The position numbers and the translations under genes are program-made. The notes below the pieces were generated by a model. It made no database searches. It saw only the letters and a program-made list of their open reading frames with translations, and had not been told where the DNA came from. A stretch of 35,429 nt of DNA. Origin: Candidatus Baltobacteraceae bacterium (GTDB taxonomy: Bacteria > Vulcanimicrobiota > Vulcanimicrobiia > Vulcanimicrobiales > Vulcanimicrobiaceae). This document shows, one piece after another, positions 1-8,147 of the stretch (positions within the stretch are counted from its first letter, which is position 1; each line of letters opens with the position of its first letter). The stretch covers positions 1-35,429 of the forward strand of contig DASXGW010000006.1 of assembly GCA_036488875.1 (NCBI GenBank). Direction: 5' to 3'.

Positions 1-141
1 ATCGTCGGCGCCATCGCCGGCGGGTAGGAAATGGACGTCCTCGTGCATATTCTTGAGTTCATAAAGAGGAGGGAATCGCCGTGGCTGGGACGCCTCGTTA
101 TCGCCTAGCGTTCTTCACCGTCGCCTTCGGGGCGCTCGCCG
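1..141. repeat. Left copy of 141-bp terminal direct repeat
   Basis: Bases 1-141 are identical to 35289-35429, compared base by base. The copy begins inside the last nine codons of the MoaD/ThiS-like gene (stop at 25-27, ending Ala-Gly-Gly) and runs into the first 61 bases of the gene that starts at 81. Because it crosses a gene junction in a sensible order, the repeat looks like one locus read twice at a contig closure rather than a functional repeat. A length of 141 equals a common maximum k-mer of de Bruijn assemblers, which is established knowledge about such assemblers and not proof for this contig. Confidence 0.97.
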
Positions 142-515
142 TGCTCTGCACCACTGCAGCGCCGGCCGCGCTCGACTTGGCAATTGGCGACAAGAAGACC
201 GTTTCCAATCAATCGAACAGCGACTGTAACGCGCGCGCTGAAAGCGCGCTGACCACCGTCATCTCGCGACCGGACCAAATCAATCCAGGCGAGTGGCGCG
301 CCATCGCGACCGTTCAACCGCCGGCCACGCCGCCGCAGGCCGCTTCGATTCACTGCTATCCCGACGGCAACGGCTACTTTGCGACCTTCGAATGTGCCGT
401 CGAAATCCCGCCGAGTCCAGTGTCGGCCACGGACTTGTGCGCGAAGCTCGGCGCAGCGTTCGACGCCAAACAATCCGCGTTCGGAACGAGTCCGAACGCC
501 GGGGGTAAGCAATGA
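81..515 (+). CDS. Putative secreted protein, four-cysteine family (copy 1)
   Basis: Protein of 144 residues that I do not recognise. The GTG start at 81 is chosen because a near-perfect ribosome binding site (AGGAGG at 67-72, spacing 8) precedes it. Residues 1-30 form a basic then hydrophobic signal peptide ending near Ala-Ala-Pro-Ala-Ala. The mature part has four cysteines in the blocks DCNARAESAL, IHCYPDG, ATFECAVE and DLCAKLG, which suggests two disulfides in the periplasm or outside the cell. The stop overlaps the next start by four bases (ATGA), so the two genes are probably translationally coupled. The next gene repeats the same cysteine blocks, so the pair arose by tandem duplication. 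No function can be inferred. The first 61 bases recur at 35369-35429. Confidence 0.75.
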   Translation: MAGTPRYRLAFFTVAFGALAVLCTTAAPAALDLAIGDKKTVSNQSNSDCNARAESALTTVISRPDQINPGEWRAIATVQPPATPPQAASIHCYPDGNGYFATFECAVEIPPSPVSATDLCAKLGAAFDAKQSAFGTSPNAGGKQ

Positions 516-1168
516 TACGGAACGGGCGTAGCTCCACCGCCATCCTCTTCGCCGTACTCGCGATTTGCGTCGCGATTCCGGCTCGCGCCGGCGTGGATCT
601 TAATACCGGAATACGGTACGTCTACGAGGGCATGACCGTCGACCAGTGCGGCGCGAAGGCGAAAACCGCGCTCGAATCCTACCTCGGCAGTGCGACGGAG
701 AAAAGTCCCGGCAGCGGCGACTGGCAGGCCTATTCGAAGCCCAACGCCTCGGGCCAGAATACGGCCGGCGCCATGGTCATCTGTACGGCGGTCGGCAAGA
801 GCATCGTCGCCACCTTTACGTGCGCGGTGCAAAGCCCGGGCAGCGCATTTGATGCGGGCTCGCTTTGTCTCAACATCGCGCACAACTTCTCCGGCAAGAC
901 CGTAACGGCGCTTGCGACGCCAACGCCGCCGCCGACCGGATGCGCCACGACCAATCTCGTCGGCACCTGGGTCTCCGATAGCGATTCAAAAGTCGTGCTA
1001 AAGATGGATACCGACGGAAATCTGAGCGATCCCGACGGCGTTTCCGGGAACTGGTACCTCGTGGGCAACACCGTAACGCTCACGTACTACGGCAACAAAA
1101 CGCTCAAGCTGTCGGCTGACGGCAAGCACATGAGCGGATCGGGAGCGAGCTATACGCGCAAGTGCTGA
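512..1168 (+). CDS. Putative secreted protein, four-cysteine family (copy 2) with extra C-terminal beta domain
   Basis: Protein of 218 residues. Residues 1-26 are a signal peptide ending Ala-Arg-Ala. Residues about 27-130 align by eye with the preceding protein: QCGAKAKTALES against DCNARAESALTT, VATFTCAV against FATFECAV, and SLCLNIAHNF against DLCAKLGAAF. After a Thr/Pro linker (ATPTPPPTGC) comes a domain of about 75 residues starting NLVGTWVSDSD. Its alternating GTW, DGNLSD, GNWYLVG and LSADGKHMSG pattern resembles small lipocalin-like beta-barrel domains; that is inference from pattern. It ends in a terminal cysteine that may pair with the one in the linker. Likely exported; substrate unknown. 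No intrinsic terminator with a T-run follows, only a short GCCGG/CCGGC inverted repeat. Confidence 0.75.
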   Translation: MIRNGRSSTAILFAVLAICVAIPARAGVDLNTGIRYVYEGMTVDQCGAKAKTALESYLGSATEKSPGSGDWQAYSKPNASGQNTAGAMVICTAVGKSIVATFTCAVQSPGSAFDAGSLCLNIAHNFSGKTVTALATPTPPPTGCATTNLVGTWVSDSDSKVVLKMDTDGNLSDPDGVSGNWYLVGNTVTLTYYGNKTLKLSADGKHMSGSGASYTRKC

Positions 1169-1241
1169 GCCGGCTACCCTACCGGCGTAAGAGCGCTTGC
1201 CGCGTTAATCGACGGCTCGCGCCGGGTAGTTTACGCCCGCT

Positions 1242-1457
1242 ATGGCAAATGAAATAAAGAAGACCGTTAAAAACGTGCGCGATGCCGTCAAAGAAGGCGT
1301 GCACCGCGGAAACGCCGACGTAGAACGCGAGAATCGCGAAGAGTACGGCGATCTCATGACTCCAGGCGAGAAAGCCGGATCGGTTGGACGCGAAGCCACC
1401 GAGGACGTAAAGGCCGAGGTGGACCGAGCTAAACGGAAGGTACGCGAGTCGACGTAA
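1242..1457 (+). CDS. Small highly charged hypothetical protein
   Basis: Protein of 71 residues, almost entirely charged or small residues, with no cysteine, tryptophan or hydrophobic segment. The heptad-like stretch from KKTVKNVRDAVKEG to the C-terminal DVKAEVDRAKRKVR predicts amphipathic helices. In composition it resembles small stress or hydrophilin-like proteins of the CsbD or LEA type, but no family motif is certain. The ATG start is the only good start in frame. Its last 29 bases overlap, tail to tail, the end of the diguanylate cyclase gene on the other strand, so one of the two 3' ends is constrained by the other. Confidence 0.6.
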   Translation: MANEIKKTVKNVRDAVKEGVHRGNADVERENREEYGDLMTPGEKAGSVGREATEDVKAEVDRAKRKVREST

Positions 1458-4400
1458 CGGCGATCAACCCGCACGTCTCCGCAACGGCCTCGGGCGAATG
1501 CGTCAAAACCGACGCCACCTGCCCGGGGTCGGTTTTTTCCCCGCTGGACAAACCAAACCACGCGTTTCTTCCCGCGTCCTTTGCCATATAGAGCGCCCGA
1601 TCGGCCAGCGCGACGACCTGCTCCCACGAGAGCGCTACGGGTTCCGTCTCGACGAACGGAAAGGCCGCAAAGCCGATTGACACCGTCTTGAGCAGCCACT
1701 GCCCGCCGCCGATCGAAAACGGAGTTCGAGCGATTGCTTCACGTAAGCGTTCGGCGATCTCGGGCGCGTCGTTCCGCGAGGTCGCGCGCGTAACGGCCAA
1801 AAACTCCTCGCCGCCCCAGCGGACCACGTAATCGGAAGAGCGGAATACCGACTCGAGACGGTCGCGCATCTGTGCTAGGACGCGGTCCCCCGCGGCGTGA
1901 CCGAGCTCGTCGTTGACTGCCTTGAAATGATCGACGTCGACGATGAAAAACACCAAGTCGGTCTTTTGCCGCAGCGCGAGTGCGACGTCTTCGTCGATGC
2001 GCTGCACGAGAAACCGGCGATTGAACAACCCGGTAAGCGTATCGGTGATCGTCATTCGCTCGAGCGCGGTATTGGCTTGGGCTAACTCAAACGTGCGCCG
2101 CTCGACGATCGCTTCGAATCGTTCGGCGCGGCTGCGCAAGATGGCGGTGCGTCCCCGCACGAACGCGACGATCGCTGCAATGAAGAGCGCCGCGGCGAAG
2201 AGCTTGAACCACCACGTCTCAAACCATGCCGGCATCGCGCGCACGTGCAGCGCGACCACGTTCGGACTCCACTCGCCCGACCGATTGGTAGCCCGCACGA
2301 GCAGCGTGTACTCACCCGGAGCGAGATTCGTGTACGTCGCGACACGGTGACTCGAATTGGCGTCGATCCAGTCGCTATTGTACCCTTTGAGGAGATAGCT
2401 GTAGTGCAGCAGCTGCGGCGCGGAATAGTCCAAGGCGGCGAACTCGACAGTGAGATCCCGCGCTCCGGGTTCGAGTCGAACGTCGGTGGTTTGGCTCCAT
2501 ACCGGAACCGTGCGATCCCCGGTTCGCAGTGCGGTGATCGCCACCGGCGGCGCGTAATGCCACGTTGCCGAAGCGTTGGGCGTCACGATGGTAACGGCAT
2601 ACATTCCGGCAAAAAATGACGTGCCGTCGTTCGCGCGAGCCACCGACCGGCTCCAGAATTCGCTTTCGGCGATGCTCACCGGCGGACCCAAGGGCAGACC
2701 CCGCATTCGCTGTGGATCGATGCGCACCATCGAGCCCGGCGCGCTCGCCCAAACGGTGCCGTTTGCGTCGACCGTTAAACCATCGACGTTTCCGGGCACG
2801 CCGTCGGACTGGTCCATGTGACGAACGGTCATGCTTCCGTCGGACCATTCCGTGAGCACGTTCAGCGGACCGCCGATGGCGCCGGCCCAAATGCGGCGGC
2901 TTTGGTCCTCTGCGAGCGAACTCATGGTTCCGGCTCCAAGCGACCCGAGGTTGCCGTCGTCGTGAACGAAGCGCGTGACCAAACCGGTCTCGGGATCGAT
3001 GCGATTGAGACCGTTGGCCGTGCCCGCCCAGATCCGGCCGTCGATATCTTCGTAGAGCACCGTCACGAAATCGTTCGAAATGGAACGCGGTCCGGAGCCG
3101 CGCCGGAAACGCGTCACCTTCCCGCTTCGCTGGTCCCATTCCGTGACGCCCGAGCTGGAGCCCGCCCACAGGCGATCTCCGTCTTGCAGCAGCGAAAAGC
3201 TTCGGCGCACCTGCTGATATTCACCGGACGGACATTCGATTGCCGCTTGCGCGGCCTGAAGCCGGCAAACGCCCGCGATCGTACCGATCAGCAGCGTACC
3301 GTTACTCTGAGCTAACGCCGATATGCTCGGGCGATCGGGAACGCTCAACGCGCCGCCGGCGCCGCTGCGCGGATCGAAGCGCACGACGTCGTGCGACCCA
3401 CCAGCCCAAAGTGCGCCGTCGCGCCCGGCTGCGACCGCGCGCACTCCCAAGTTACCGACGCCAAGAATATCGCTCGACGACAGCTCGTAGATACCGCGAT
3501 TGAGCGGATTGTGCGCGAGCAATCCGCCGGGGCCGTTAGCAATCCAAATCAAACCCGATCGGTCACGCACAAACTGCCACACGTCGCCCGGCATGTACCC
3601 GCTCGGGTTCGCGCGATCGACCGTAACGCGATGAACGCGGCTCGCCGCCGCATCGATAATCGATATCGCTCCGCCGGTACCCGCCCAGATCTTTCCGGGT
3701 GTCGCTTCGATCAACGTCCATTGCTCGCCCGGAGCCAGCGACGCATCGCCGTTCGACGCGTACGTCGTTACCGAGCGCCGGTCGGCTGCGATCGCGTAGA
3801 CCGCGTTCACGGCCCCCGCCCACATGCGACCGCGCACGTCCTCGTACAAGCTAAAGAAGGTTCCCGGATTGTTACGCTCGCCCGCATTGGTGACGAATCG
3901 CCGAAACGTGCGCGCTCCCGCGGGGCGATAAAACAGTCCGCGCACCGTCGCGACCCAAATCGCGCCGTTTCGATCGGTACGAATCGCCTCTACGCGCCGA
4001 TCGCCCTCGCCACCCGACCCGAGCGGCTCGCACGCGAAAACACCGCTCTGCGGATCGAACGAGTCGAGCCCGGCATCGCCGCCGATCCAGAGCCGGCTCC
4101 CAACGCGCGCGAGCGCGATAACGGCCGAGCTCCTGGGACCGCGTACGCCCTTTCCGTCGGGCGCCCAGTTCGTGAACGTTCCCGACGTTTCGTCGAGGCT
4201 GGTCAGCCCGTTGGAGGCGGTTCCGATCCACAGCCGCGGGCCGTCGGCCAGCAACGCCTCCACGCCCGCAGGAGCGGCCGCGTAGCCGGCTCCCGGCGTA
4301 AATGGGACAAACGCATACCCGTCGTAGCGTGCCAATCCGCCCGGCGTACCGACCCACAGAAACCCCGCTTCATCTTGTGCGACCGCGTACACGGCGGGTT

Positions 4401-4527
4401 GCGGCAGCCCTTGCGCCTCAATTCGGGTGAAGACCGGGTCGGCAATAGTCGCCCACGGCGACTCCGCCCGGACCGCGCCGCAGCCCAGGAAAACAAAAAG
4501 GACGAACGCCGTGAATACGCGCCCCAT
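1429..4527 (-). CDS. Two-component-type propeller sensor diguanylate cyclase
   Basis: Protein of 1032 residues. Order seen: signal peptide (1-21); about 650 residues of propeller repeats with motifs such as LWVGTPGGLARYD and RIWAGTANGLNRID (Reg_prop type, as in hybrid two-component sensors); a Y_Y_Y domain at about 690-760 (HYSYLLKGYNSDWID); one membrane helix at about 771-791; a short coiled coil; and a GGDEF domain at about 829-994. The catalytic motif is GGEEF, a known active variant, and the inhibitory I-site RSSD lies exactly five residues upstream, so c-di-GMP product inhibition is expected. The architecture predicts a periplasmic ligand sensor that makes c-di-GMP from GTP in the cytoplasm. 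It follows the phosphoesterase gene by 13 bases on the same strand. Confidence 0.93.
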   Translation of the reverse strand: MGRVFTAFVLFVFLGCGAVRAESPWATIADPVFTRIEAQGLPQPAVYAVAQDEAGFLWVGTPGGLARYDGYAFVPFTPGAGYAAAPAGVEALLADGPRLWIGTASNGLTSLDETSGTFTNWAPDGKGVRGPRSSAVIALARVGSRLWIGGDAGLDSFDPQSGVFACEPLGSGGEGDRRVEAIRTDRNGAIWVATVRGLFYRPAGARTFRRFVTNAGERNNPGTFFSLYEDVRGRMWAGAVNAVYAIAADRRSVTTYASNGDASLAPGEQWTLIEATPGKIWAGTGGAISIIDAAASRVHRVTVDRANPSGYMPGDVWQFVRDRSGLIWIANGPGGLLAHNPLNRGIYELSSSDILGVGNLGVRAVAAGRDGALWAGGSHDVVRFDPRSGAGGALSVPDRPSISALAQSNGTLLIGTIAGVCRLQAAQAAIECPSGEYQQVRRSFSLLQDGDRLWAGSSSGVTEWDQRSGKVTRFRRGSGPRSISNDFVTVLYEDIDGRIWAGTANGLNRIDPETGLVTRFVHDDGNLGSLGAGTMSSLAEDQSRRIWAGAIGGPLNVLTEWSDGSMTVRHMDQSDGVPGNVDGLTVDANGTVWASAPGSMVRIDPQRMRGLPLGPPVSIAESEFWSRSVARANDGTSFFAGMYAVTIVTPNASATWHYAPPVAITALRTGDRTVPVWSQTTDVRLEPGARDLTVEFAALDYSAPQLLHYSYLLKGYNSDWIDANSSHRVATYTNLAPGEYTLLVRATNRSGEWSPNVVALHVRAMPAWFETWWFKLFAAALFIAAIVAFVRGRTAILRSRAERFEAIVERRTFELAQANTALERMTITDTLTGLFNRRFLVQRIDEDVALALRQKTDLVFFIVDVDHFKAVNDELGHAAGDRVLAQMRDRLESVFRSSDYVVRWGGEEFLAVTRATSRNDAPEIAERLREAIARTPFSIGGGQWLLKTVSIGFAAFPFVETEPVALSWEQVVALADRALYMAKDAGRNAWFGLSSGEKTDPGQVASVLTHSPEAVAETCGLIAVTSTRVPSV

Positions 4528-4540
4528 GACCCGTCGTTTT

Positions 4541-5965
4541 CTACGGCGGCCCAGTATAGCCCGGCTTGTACGGTCCTTCGAAACCGTTGGGCATGACCGG
4601 CAACGGACGTGGCGGCCGCGTGAAGTCGAAGTCCGCGCGAAGGTCGCCTAGCTGGGGCGCGTTTTCGGGAACGGTCGGACGCGCATCGGGACGGCCGTCG
4701 GTTTTCGGATCGATCCGTTCGCCGTCGAGGAAATCGTCTTCGATGAATTTCACGTAGGCGTCGTGGCTGAGCGTTTGGTGATCGACGAAACCCTTACGCG
4801 CATAGGCACTGATGACCAATGCCGGCACGCGCAATCCATAGCCGAACGTATTGACGTCGGGCGGCACGACGTGGTCGTAGAAACCGCCCCAGTCGTCCCA
4901 GCTCAAAAAGATCGCGGTGGAATCCCAATACTTGCTGCGCGCGATGGCGTTCACGATGCCCGCGACGTAGGCTTGACCGGCGCTCAGCAATCCCGGAGGA
5001 TGTTCGCTGTAGCGATTTGACGGCGCCAGCCAAACCACCGACGGCAGATTCCCATTAGCGAGATCTCTAAAAAACAACGACGTGTCCTTGATGTTGCCGA
5101 GCTCGCCGTCTTCTTTCACGTCGACGAACGCCGGAAGCGGATTCCAAATGCTCGGCGTTCGTGCCGTTTGCGGTTTGAGCTTGCAGCTCGCCTGATCGCC
5201 GTCGCAGTCGGGCTCGAATCCGTCCATCACGTAGTACGCCCACGAAACGCGATGCGCGTGCAGCAAGTACGTGAGATCGGTCCACGGCGACGACGGGCGA
5301 CCGGGCACCCAATATCGCCGCGGCATGATGTCGTGCGGCTTTTCGTCGTTATCGGTGAACCGGCGATCGGACACGCAGCTCATTGGGTCCGTTGCGCTCT
5401 TACACTTGGCGGCCCATTCCGACACCATGTAGACGTGCAGCGGCAAACTCCACGATCGTACCGGCGCGAACATGCGATCCTGCAGCACGAAGTCGCGCGC
5501 GTAGGCCCAATACGTCGGTAACTCGGCTTCGGTATGATAGCCCATCACCGTCTCTTCGTGTCCCTTGACCGCGCACGTCGGTATGTCGGTAGGGCAGCCG
5601 CCTGGGCCCTGGAGATTTTCCATCACTTGAATGAAGCCGTCCATTTTACCGCCGTCGATGACCACGTCGGCGGCGTGCGCGCTGTGCGGACCGCCGGTAT
5701 TTTCGTCACCGGTCTCGTGATACGGACGAACGCACGGCCTCCCCGGCAGACTAGGCATGCACGCCACCGGAACGCCGCCGTTCATGGCGATGCCGTCGGC
5801 GCCCGGATACGTTCCGAAGTAACTGTCGAACGAGCGATTCTCTTGCATGATGATGACGACGTGCTGAATTTTATGAATATCGCCGGCACTCTCGCGCGGC
5901 GGTGCGGCCCCTGCGAGGAGCGGCAACGCCAACAGGGCTGCAGCTAGGCGGCTAAGCACGCGCAT
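4541..5965 (-). CDS. Secreted phosphoesterase (acid phosphatase/phospholipase C family)
   Basis: Protein of 474 residues. The ATG at 5965 is chosen because it overlaps the upstream MGMT stop by one base (TGATG) and is followed at once by a signal peptide (residues 1-21). Family marks of the phosphoesterase superfamily (PF04185 type, including AcpA acid phosphatases and bacterial phospholipase C) are ENRSFD at 42-47, the GTYPGADG segment, and [13 protein letters not shown] near 356-369, whose acidic residues and histidine are expected metal ligands. The reaction should be phosphomonoester or phospholipid hydrolysis outside the cytoplasm; the substrate cannot be told. A second, diverged member lies at 24284-25639. 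Co-directional with MGMT upstream and the diguanylate cyclase downstream. Confidence 0.9.
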   Translation of the reverse strand: MRVLSRLAAALLALPLLAGAAPPRESAGDIHKIQHVVIIMQENRSFDSYFGTYPGADGIAMNGGVPVACMPSLPGRPCVRPYHETGDENTGGPHSAHAADVVIDGGKMDGFIQVMENLQGPGGCPTDIPTCAVKGHEETVMGYHTEAELPTYWAYARDFVLQDRMFAPVRSWSLPLHVYMVSEWAAKCKSATDPMSCVSDRRFTDNDEKPHDIMPRRYWVPGRPSSPWTDLTYLLHAHRVSWAYYVMDGFEPDCDGDQASCKLKPQTARTPSIWNPLPAFVDVKEDGELGNIKDTSLFFRDLANGNLPSVVWLAPSNRYSEHPPGLLSAGQAYVAGIVNAIARSKYWDSTAIFLSWDDWGGFYDHVVPPDVNTFGYGLRVPALVISAYARKGFVDHQTLSHDAYVKFIEDDFLDGERIDPKTDGRPDARPTVPENAPQLGDLRADFDFTRPPRPLPVMPNGFEGPYKPGYTGPP

Positions 5966-6468
5966 CAAAAGAGCCGCGGCTGCACGACGATGGCTTCTTC
6001 GAGCTCGAGCAGCGCGCGCTTGAGCGGCAAACCGCCGCCGAAGCCTACCAACTCGCCGTTGCTGCCGATGACGCGATGGCATGGAATCACGATCGGTATG
6101 GGATTCGCGCCGTTGGCTCGTCCTACTGCCCGTGCGCCGTTAACGAGGCCGAGTTCGTCGGCGATGGCGCCGTACGATAGGGTCCGTCCGTACGGAATAT
6201 CGCACAGCCGTTTCCAGATCTGCAGCTCGAACGGCGTTCCGTGCGGCTCGAAGCGGAGATCGAACGTCCGGCGCTTGCGCGAAAAATACTCGTCGAGTTG
6301 TTTTCGCGCACGGTCGAGACCGGTTGCGGCCGCTCGCGTGGGGTTCGGGGTCGACTCTTTGCGCCTTGCACGGCCCGGCAGCCACGTTTCGACGAGAATG
6401 CCGTCGGCGTCGACCGTTACGTGCATCGGCCCAAACGCGGTTTCCAGCTCGCCCCGGTACAGTTCCAC
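5965..6468 (-). CDS. ogt: Methylated-DNA--[protein]-cysteine S-methyltransferase
   Basis: Protein of 167 residues, the usual length for Ogt/MGMT. The suicide acceptor motif IPCHRVIG is present with the cysteine at 130. The helix-turn-helix minor-groove region ([28 protein letters not shown] split over about 93-120) carries the arginine expected to flip the damaged base. It moves the alkyl group from O6-alkylguanine, or O4-alkylthymine, to its own cysteine in a single irreversible turnover. The GTG start at 6468 gives the typical short N-terminal domain ([14 protein letters not shown]). It is first in the minus-strand operon and divergent from the SGNH gene, with under 80 bases between the two starts. 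The symbol ogt is by family; ada-type regulators are excluded because there is no AraC domain. Confidence 0.93.
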   Translation of the reverse strand: MELYRGELETAFGPMHVTVDADGILVETWLPGRARRKESTPNPTRAAATGLDRARKQLDEYFSRKRRTFDLRFEPHGTPFELQIWKRLCDIPYGRTLSYGAIADELGLVNGARAVGRANGANPIPIVIPCHRVIGSNGELVGFGGGLPLKRALLELEEAIVVQPRLF

Positions 6469-6545
6469 GCAGCTTTGACCGCGCGGGGCGAGCGCCGGGT
6501 TGCGTCACCGCAGTGAAACCAATCCCCGCGGCGAAACGCCGCCCG

Positions 6546-7145
6546 ATGGTTCCGCTGCTCGTCGCCCTGGGCGATTCCATTACCTACGGGTGGGCGCTGC
6601 CGCATCCGTCGACGCAAAACTATGCCGCGCTCTATGCCCGCCGTACGGGCGATCGGCTCGTCAACCTCGCGGTGCCCGGATATACCTGCGCGCAGGTGCG
6701 CGTGCGGCTCTCGAAAATGCCCGCCGGTGCGGCGACGGTGATTCTCAACTGCGGCACCAACGATATCGGCGGATTCGGCGCAACCAAGGGCCATCTGCCG
6801 ACCGGCCATCATCGCATCCCGCCCGCGACAACGAGCGAACTGTTCTCGGCGGAGAAAGATTATAAAGACATCGTCTCGACGATTCGGAGAAAAGAACCGC
6901 GCGCCCGAATCATCGTGCTGACCATTCGGCACTGGCAGCGCATGACCGGACCTGAAGACCCGCGCTTTGCCAAGGACGTCACTACTTGGAACGCCATGAT
7001 TCGCAAGAGCGGCGTAAACGTCGTCGATATTGCTGCCGACCCGCGAATGTACCAAGGGGCCTACTTCAAACCCGACCTCATCCATCCGAACGTGGCCGGA
7101 AACGCCGCGATCGCAAACGACGTCCTCTTCGCTCAGCCAAAATGA
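6546..7145 (+). CDS. SGNH/GDSL hydrolase, cytoplasmic form
   Basis: Protein of 199 residues from the ATG at 6546. The GTG at 6513 is an alternative that adds 11 residues. SGNH blocks are complete: GDSITYGW (nucleophile Ser in block I), the LAVPGYTCAQ glycine (block II), CGTNDIGG (block III Asn) and DLIHPN (block V Asp and His). Members hydrolyse carbohydrate acyl esters, lysophospholipids or thioesters; the substrate here is unknown. No signal peptide is visible, unlike the next gene, which encodes a lipoprotein of the same family. The ATGA overlap with that gene indicates coupled translation. It is divergent from ogt, so both promoters must sit in the short space between them or within coding sequence. 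Confidence 0.87.
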   Translation: MVPLLVALGDSITYGWALPHPSTQNYAALYARRTGDRLVNLAVPGYTCAQVRVRLSKMPAGAATVILNCGTNDIGGFGATKGHLPTGHHRIPPATTSELFSAEKDYKDIVSTIRRKEPRARIIVLTIRHWQRMTGPEDPRFAKDVTTWNAMIRKSGVNVVDIAADPRMYQGAYFKPDLIHPNVAGNAAIANDVLFAQPK

Positions 7146-7870
7146 AACTTCGCGTCATCCTTAGAGCGTTACCCGGTGTGTTAGCCGTCCTGTTGGCCGG
7201 CTGTGCGCGCGCTCACGTCGCGACGTCTCCAGTCGTTCGTCTGGCTCCCGCCTGCGCGCGGCAAGCCATTCATCTCACGATCGTCGGCGATAGCCTCGCA
7301 CGCGGCTGGGGCGCGAGCGCTCCGAAAGATACGTTCGCCGCGCTCATCTATTCGGACGTCCGGCGACGGCATCCCAATGCGACGATGCGCAACCTCGGAA
7401 AGCCGGGTGCAACGACGGACGAGATCGCGGCCACCGAAGTTTCGCACCTTCACGCTGACGGGTGTTCTCTGGTCGTCGTCATCGCCGGTGCAAACGACGT
7501 GCAAAAGCTCTACACCCCGCATCATTTTTGGACGAGCTATACGAAGCTTCTTGCGAACGTGCGATCCCGCTTGCCCGATGCCGGAATCGTCGTTATCGGC
7601 CTTCCCGATGTTTCGTTGAGCCCACGAATTCCATGGGCTCTCAAGCCGCTCGAGTCGTGGTTATCGCGAAGTGGGAGCGCATCGATCGCCGCGTCGGCAC
7701 GAACGTACGGCGCCGCTTTCGTACCGCTCTACTCGCTTTCCCACAAAGAATCATCCCGGGCGAAATCCTTGCTGAGCGGCGACGGCCTGCATCCGAACGA
7801 TGCAGGCTACCGCATCATGGCCAGTGCGGCTTTACCGTCGGTCATGATGGTGGCGCAGTCGACCCGGTAA
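7142..7870 (+). CDS. SGNH/GDSL hydrolase, predicted lipoprotein
   Basis: Protein of 242 residues. The ATG at 7142 overlaps the previous stop by four bases and gives a clean lipoprotein signal: hydrophobic residues 9-18, then LLAGC with the lipidated cysteine at 21. SGNH blocks are GDSLARGW, the GKPGATTDE region, GANDVQ and DGLHPN. The protein is therefore an acyl ester or lipid hydrolase anchored to the outer side of a membrane. Its neighbour is a cytoplasmic paralogue, so the pair could act on the same ester on both sides of the inner membrane; that is inference. An 8-bp hairpin follows the stop at 7884-7905. Confidence 0.88.
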   Translation: MKLRVILRALPGVLAVLLAGCARAHVATSPVVRLAPACARQAIHLTIVGDSLARGWGASAPKDTFAALIYSDVRRRHPNATMRNLGKPGATTDEIAATEVSHLHADGCSLVVVIAGANDVQKLYTPHHFWTSYTKLLANVRSRLPDAGIVVIGLPDVSLSPRIPWALKPLESWLSRSGSASIAASARTYGAAFVPLYSLSHKESSRAKSLLSGDGLHPNDAGYRIMASAALPSVMMVAQSTR

Positions 7871-7883
7871 CCTTCAACGAGTT

Positions 7884-7905
7884 CGGTCTGCGCGGCGGCA
7901 GACCG
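7884..7905 (+). terminator. Hairpin after the SGNH pair, possible weak terminator
   Basis: CGGTCTGC (7884-7891) pairs perfectly with GCAGACCG (7898-7905) over a six-base loop, 13 bases after the stop. No T-run follows, so it does not fit a strong intrinsic terminator; it may instead protect the mRNA 3' end. Confidence 0.35.
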
Positions 7906-8010
7906 CGTTCGATTCGAATACCTCGAGAAAGATGCGATGCGCGTTGGCCTCATGAAAAGCTCGCCCTCGCTCCCATCCCTCTTTCTCGGGCCTTCGAGAG
8001 GCGTCCAATA

Positions 8011-8019
8011 TGGTATACT
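8011..8019 (+). promoter_or_regulatory. Candidate extended -10 promoter for the ankyrin gene
   Basis: TGGTATACT matches the extended -10 form (TG, one base, then TATACT at 8014-8019). No convincing -35 box lies 16-18 bases upstream, as is allowed for extended -10 promoters. Transcription would begin near 8026 and leave a leader of about 120 bases. The rest of the 7871-8010 stretch shows nothing else that I can support. Confidence 0.45.
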
Positions 8020-8022
8020 GCC

Positions 8023-8147
8023 GGGGTGCGCGCTGGGGCGCATCCCGTCCGCGGAAAGGACCGAGTCCACCCTCGTTCTTACGTTGATTGAGAACGCACC
8101 TTGAAGCCTGATAATGCGGACGCCGGGCATTCGAAAGGACGTTCTCC
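8023..8147 (+). promoter_or_regulatory. Structured 5' leader with two competing helices
   Basis: Perfect 9-bp hairpin (one G-U pair) formed by 8023-8031 and 8038-8046. Further down, GAGAACG (8090-8096) can pair with CGTTCTC (8140-8146), which sits between the ribosome binding site GAAAGGA (8133-8139) and the GTG start at 8148. The same segment can instead pair with CGTTCT at 8074-8079. The two helices exclude each other, the layout expected of a translational on/off switch. It matches no riboswitch class that I can name, and short helices do arise by chance. Confidence 0.35.

Noticed and set aside
31-108. 25-codon open frame before the secreted protein gene
   Set aside because: It overlaps the real start and ribosome binding site of the gene at 81, has no ribosome binding site at useful spacing, and shows no recognisable sequence.
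1174-1195. Terminator after the secreted paralogues
   Set aside because: A GCCGG/CCGGC stem of only five pairs without a T-run is too weak to support.
3391-4596. Long plus-strand open frame of 401 codons
   Set aside because: It lies wholly antisense to the diguanylate cyclase, has an Arg-rich composition typical of shadow frames in GC-rich DNA, and shows no domain.
8098-8130. Possible thiamine pyrophosphate riboswitch
   Set aside because: CCTGATAATGCGGACGCC resembles the 3' core of a thi box, but the CTGAGA element and the pairing around it are missing, and the gene is unrelated to thiamine.
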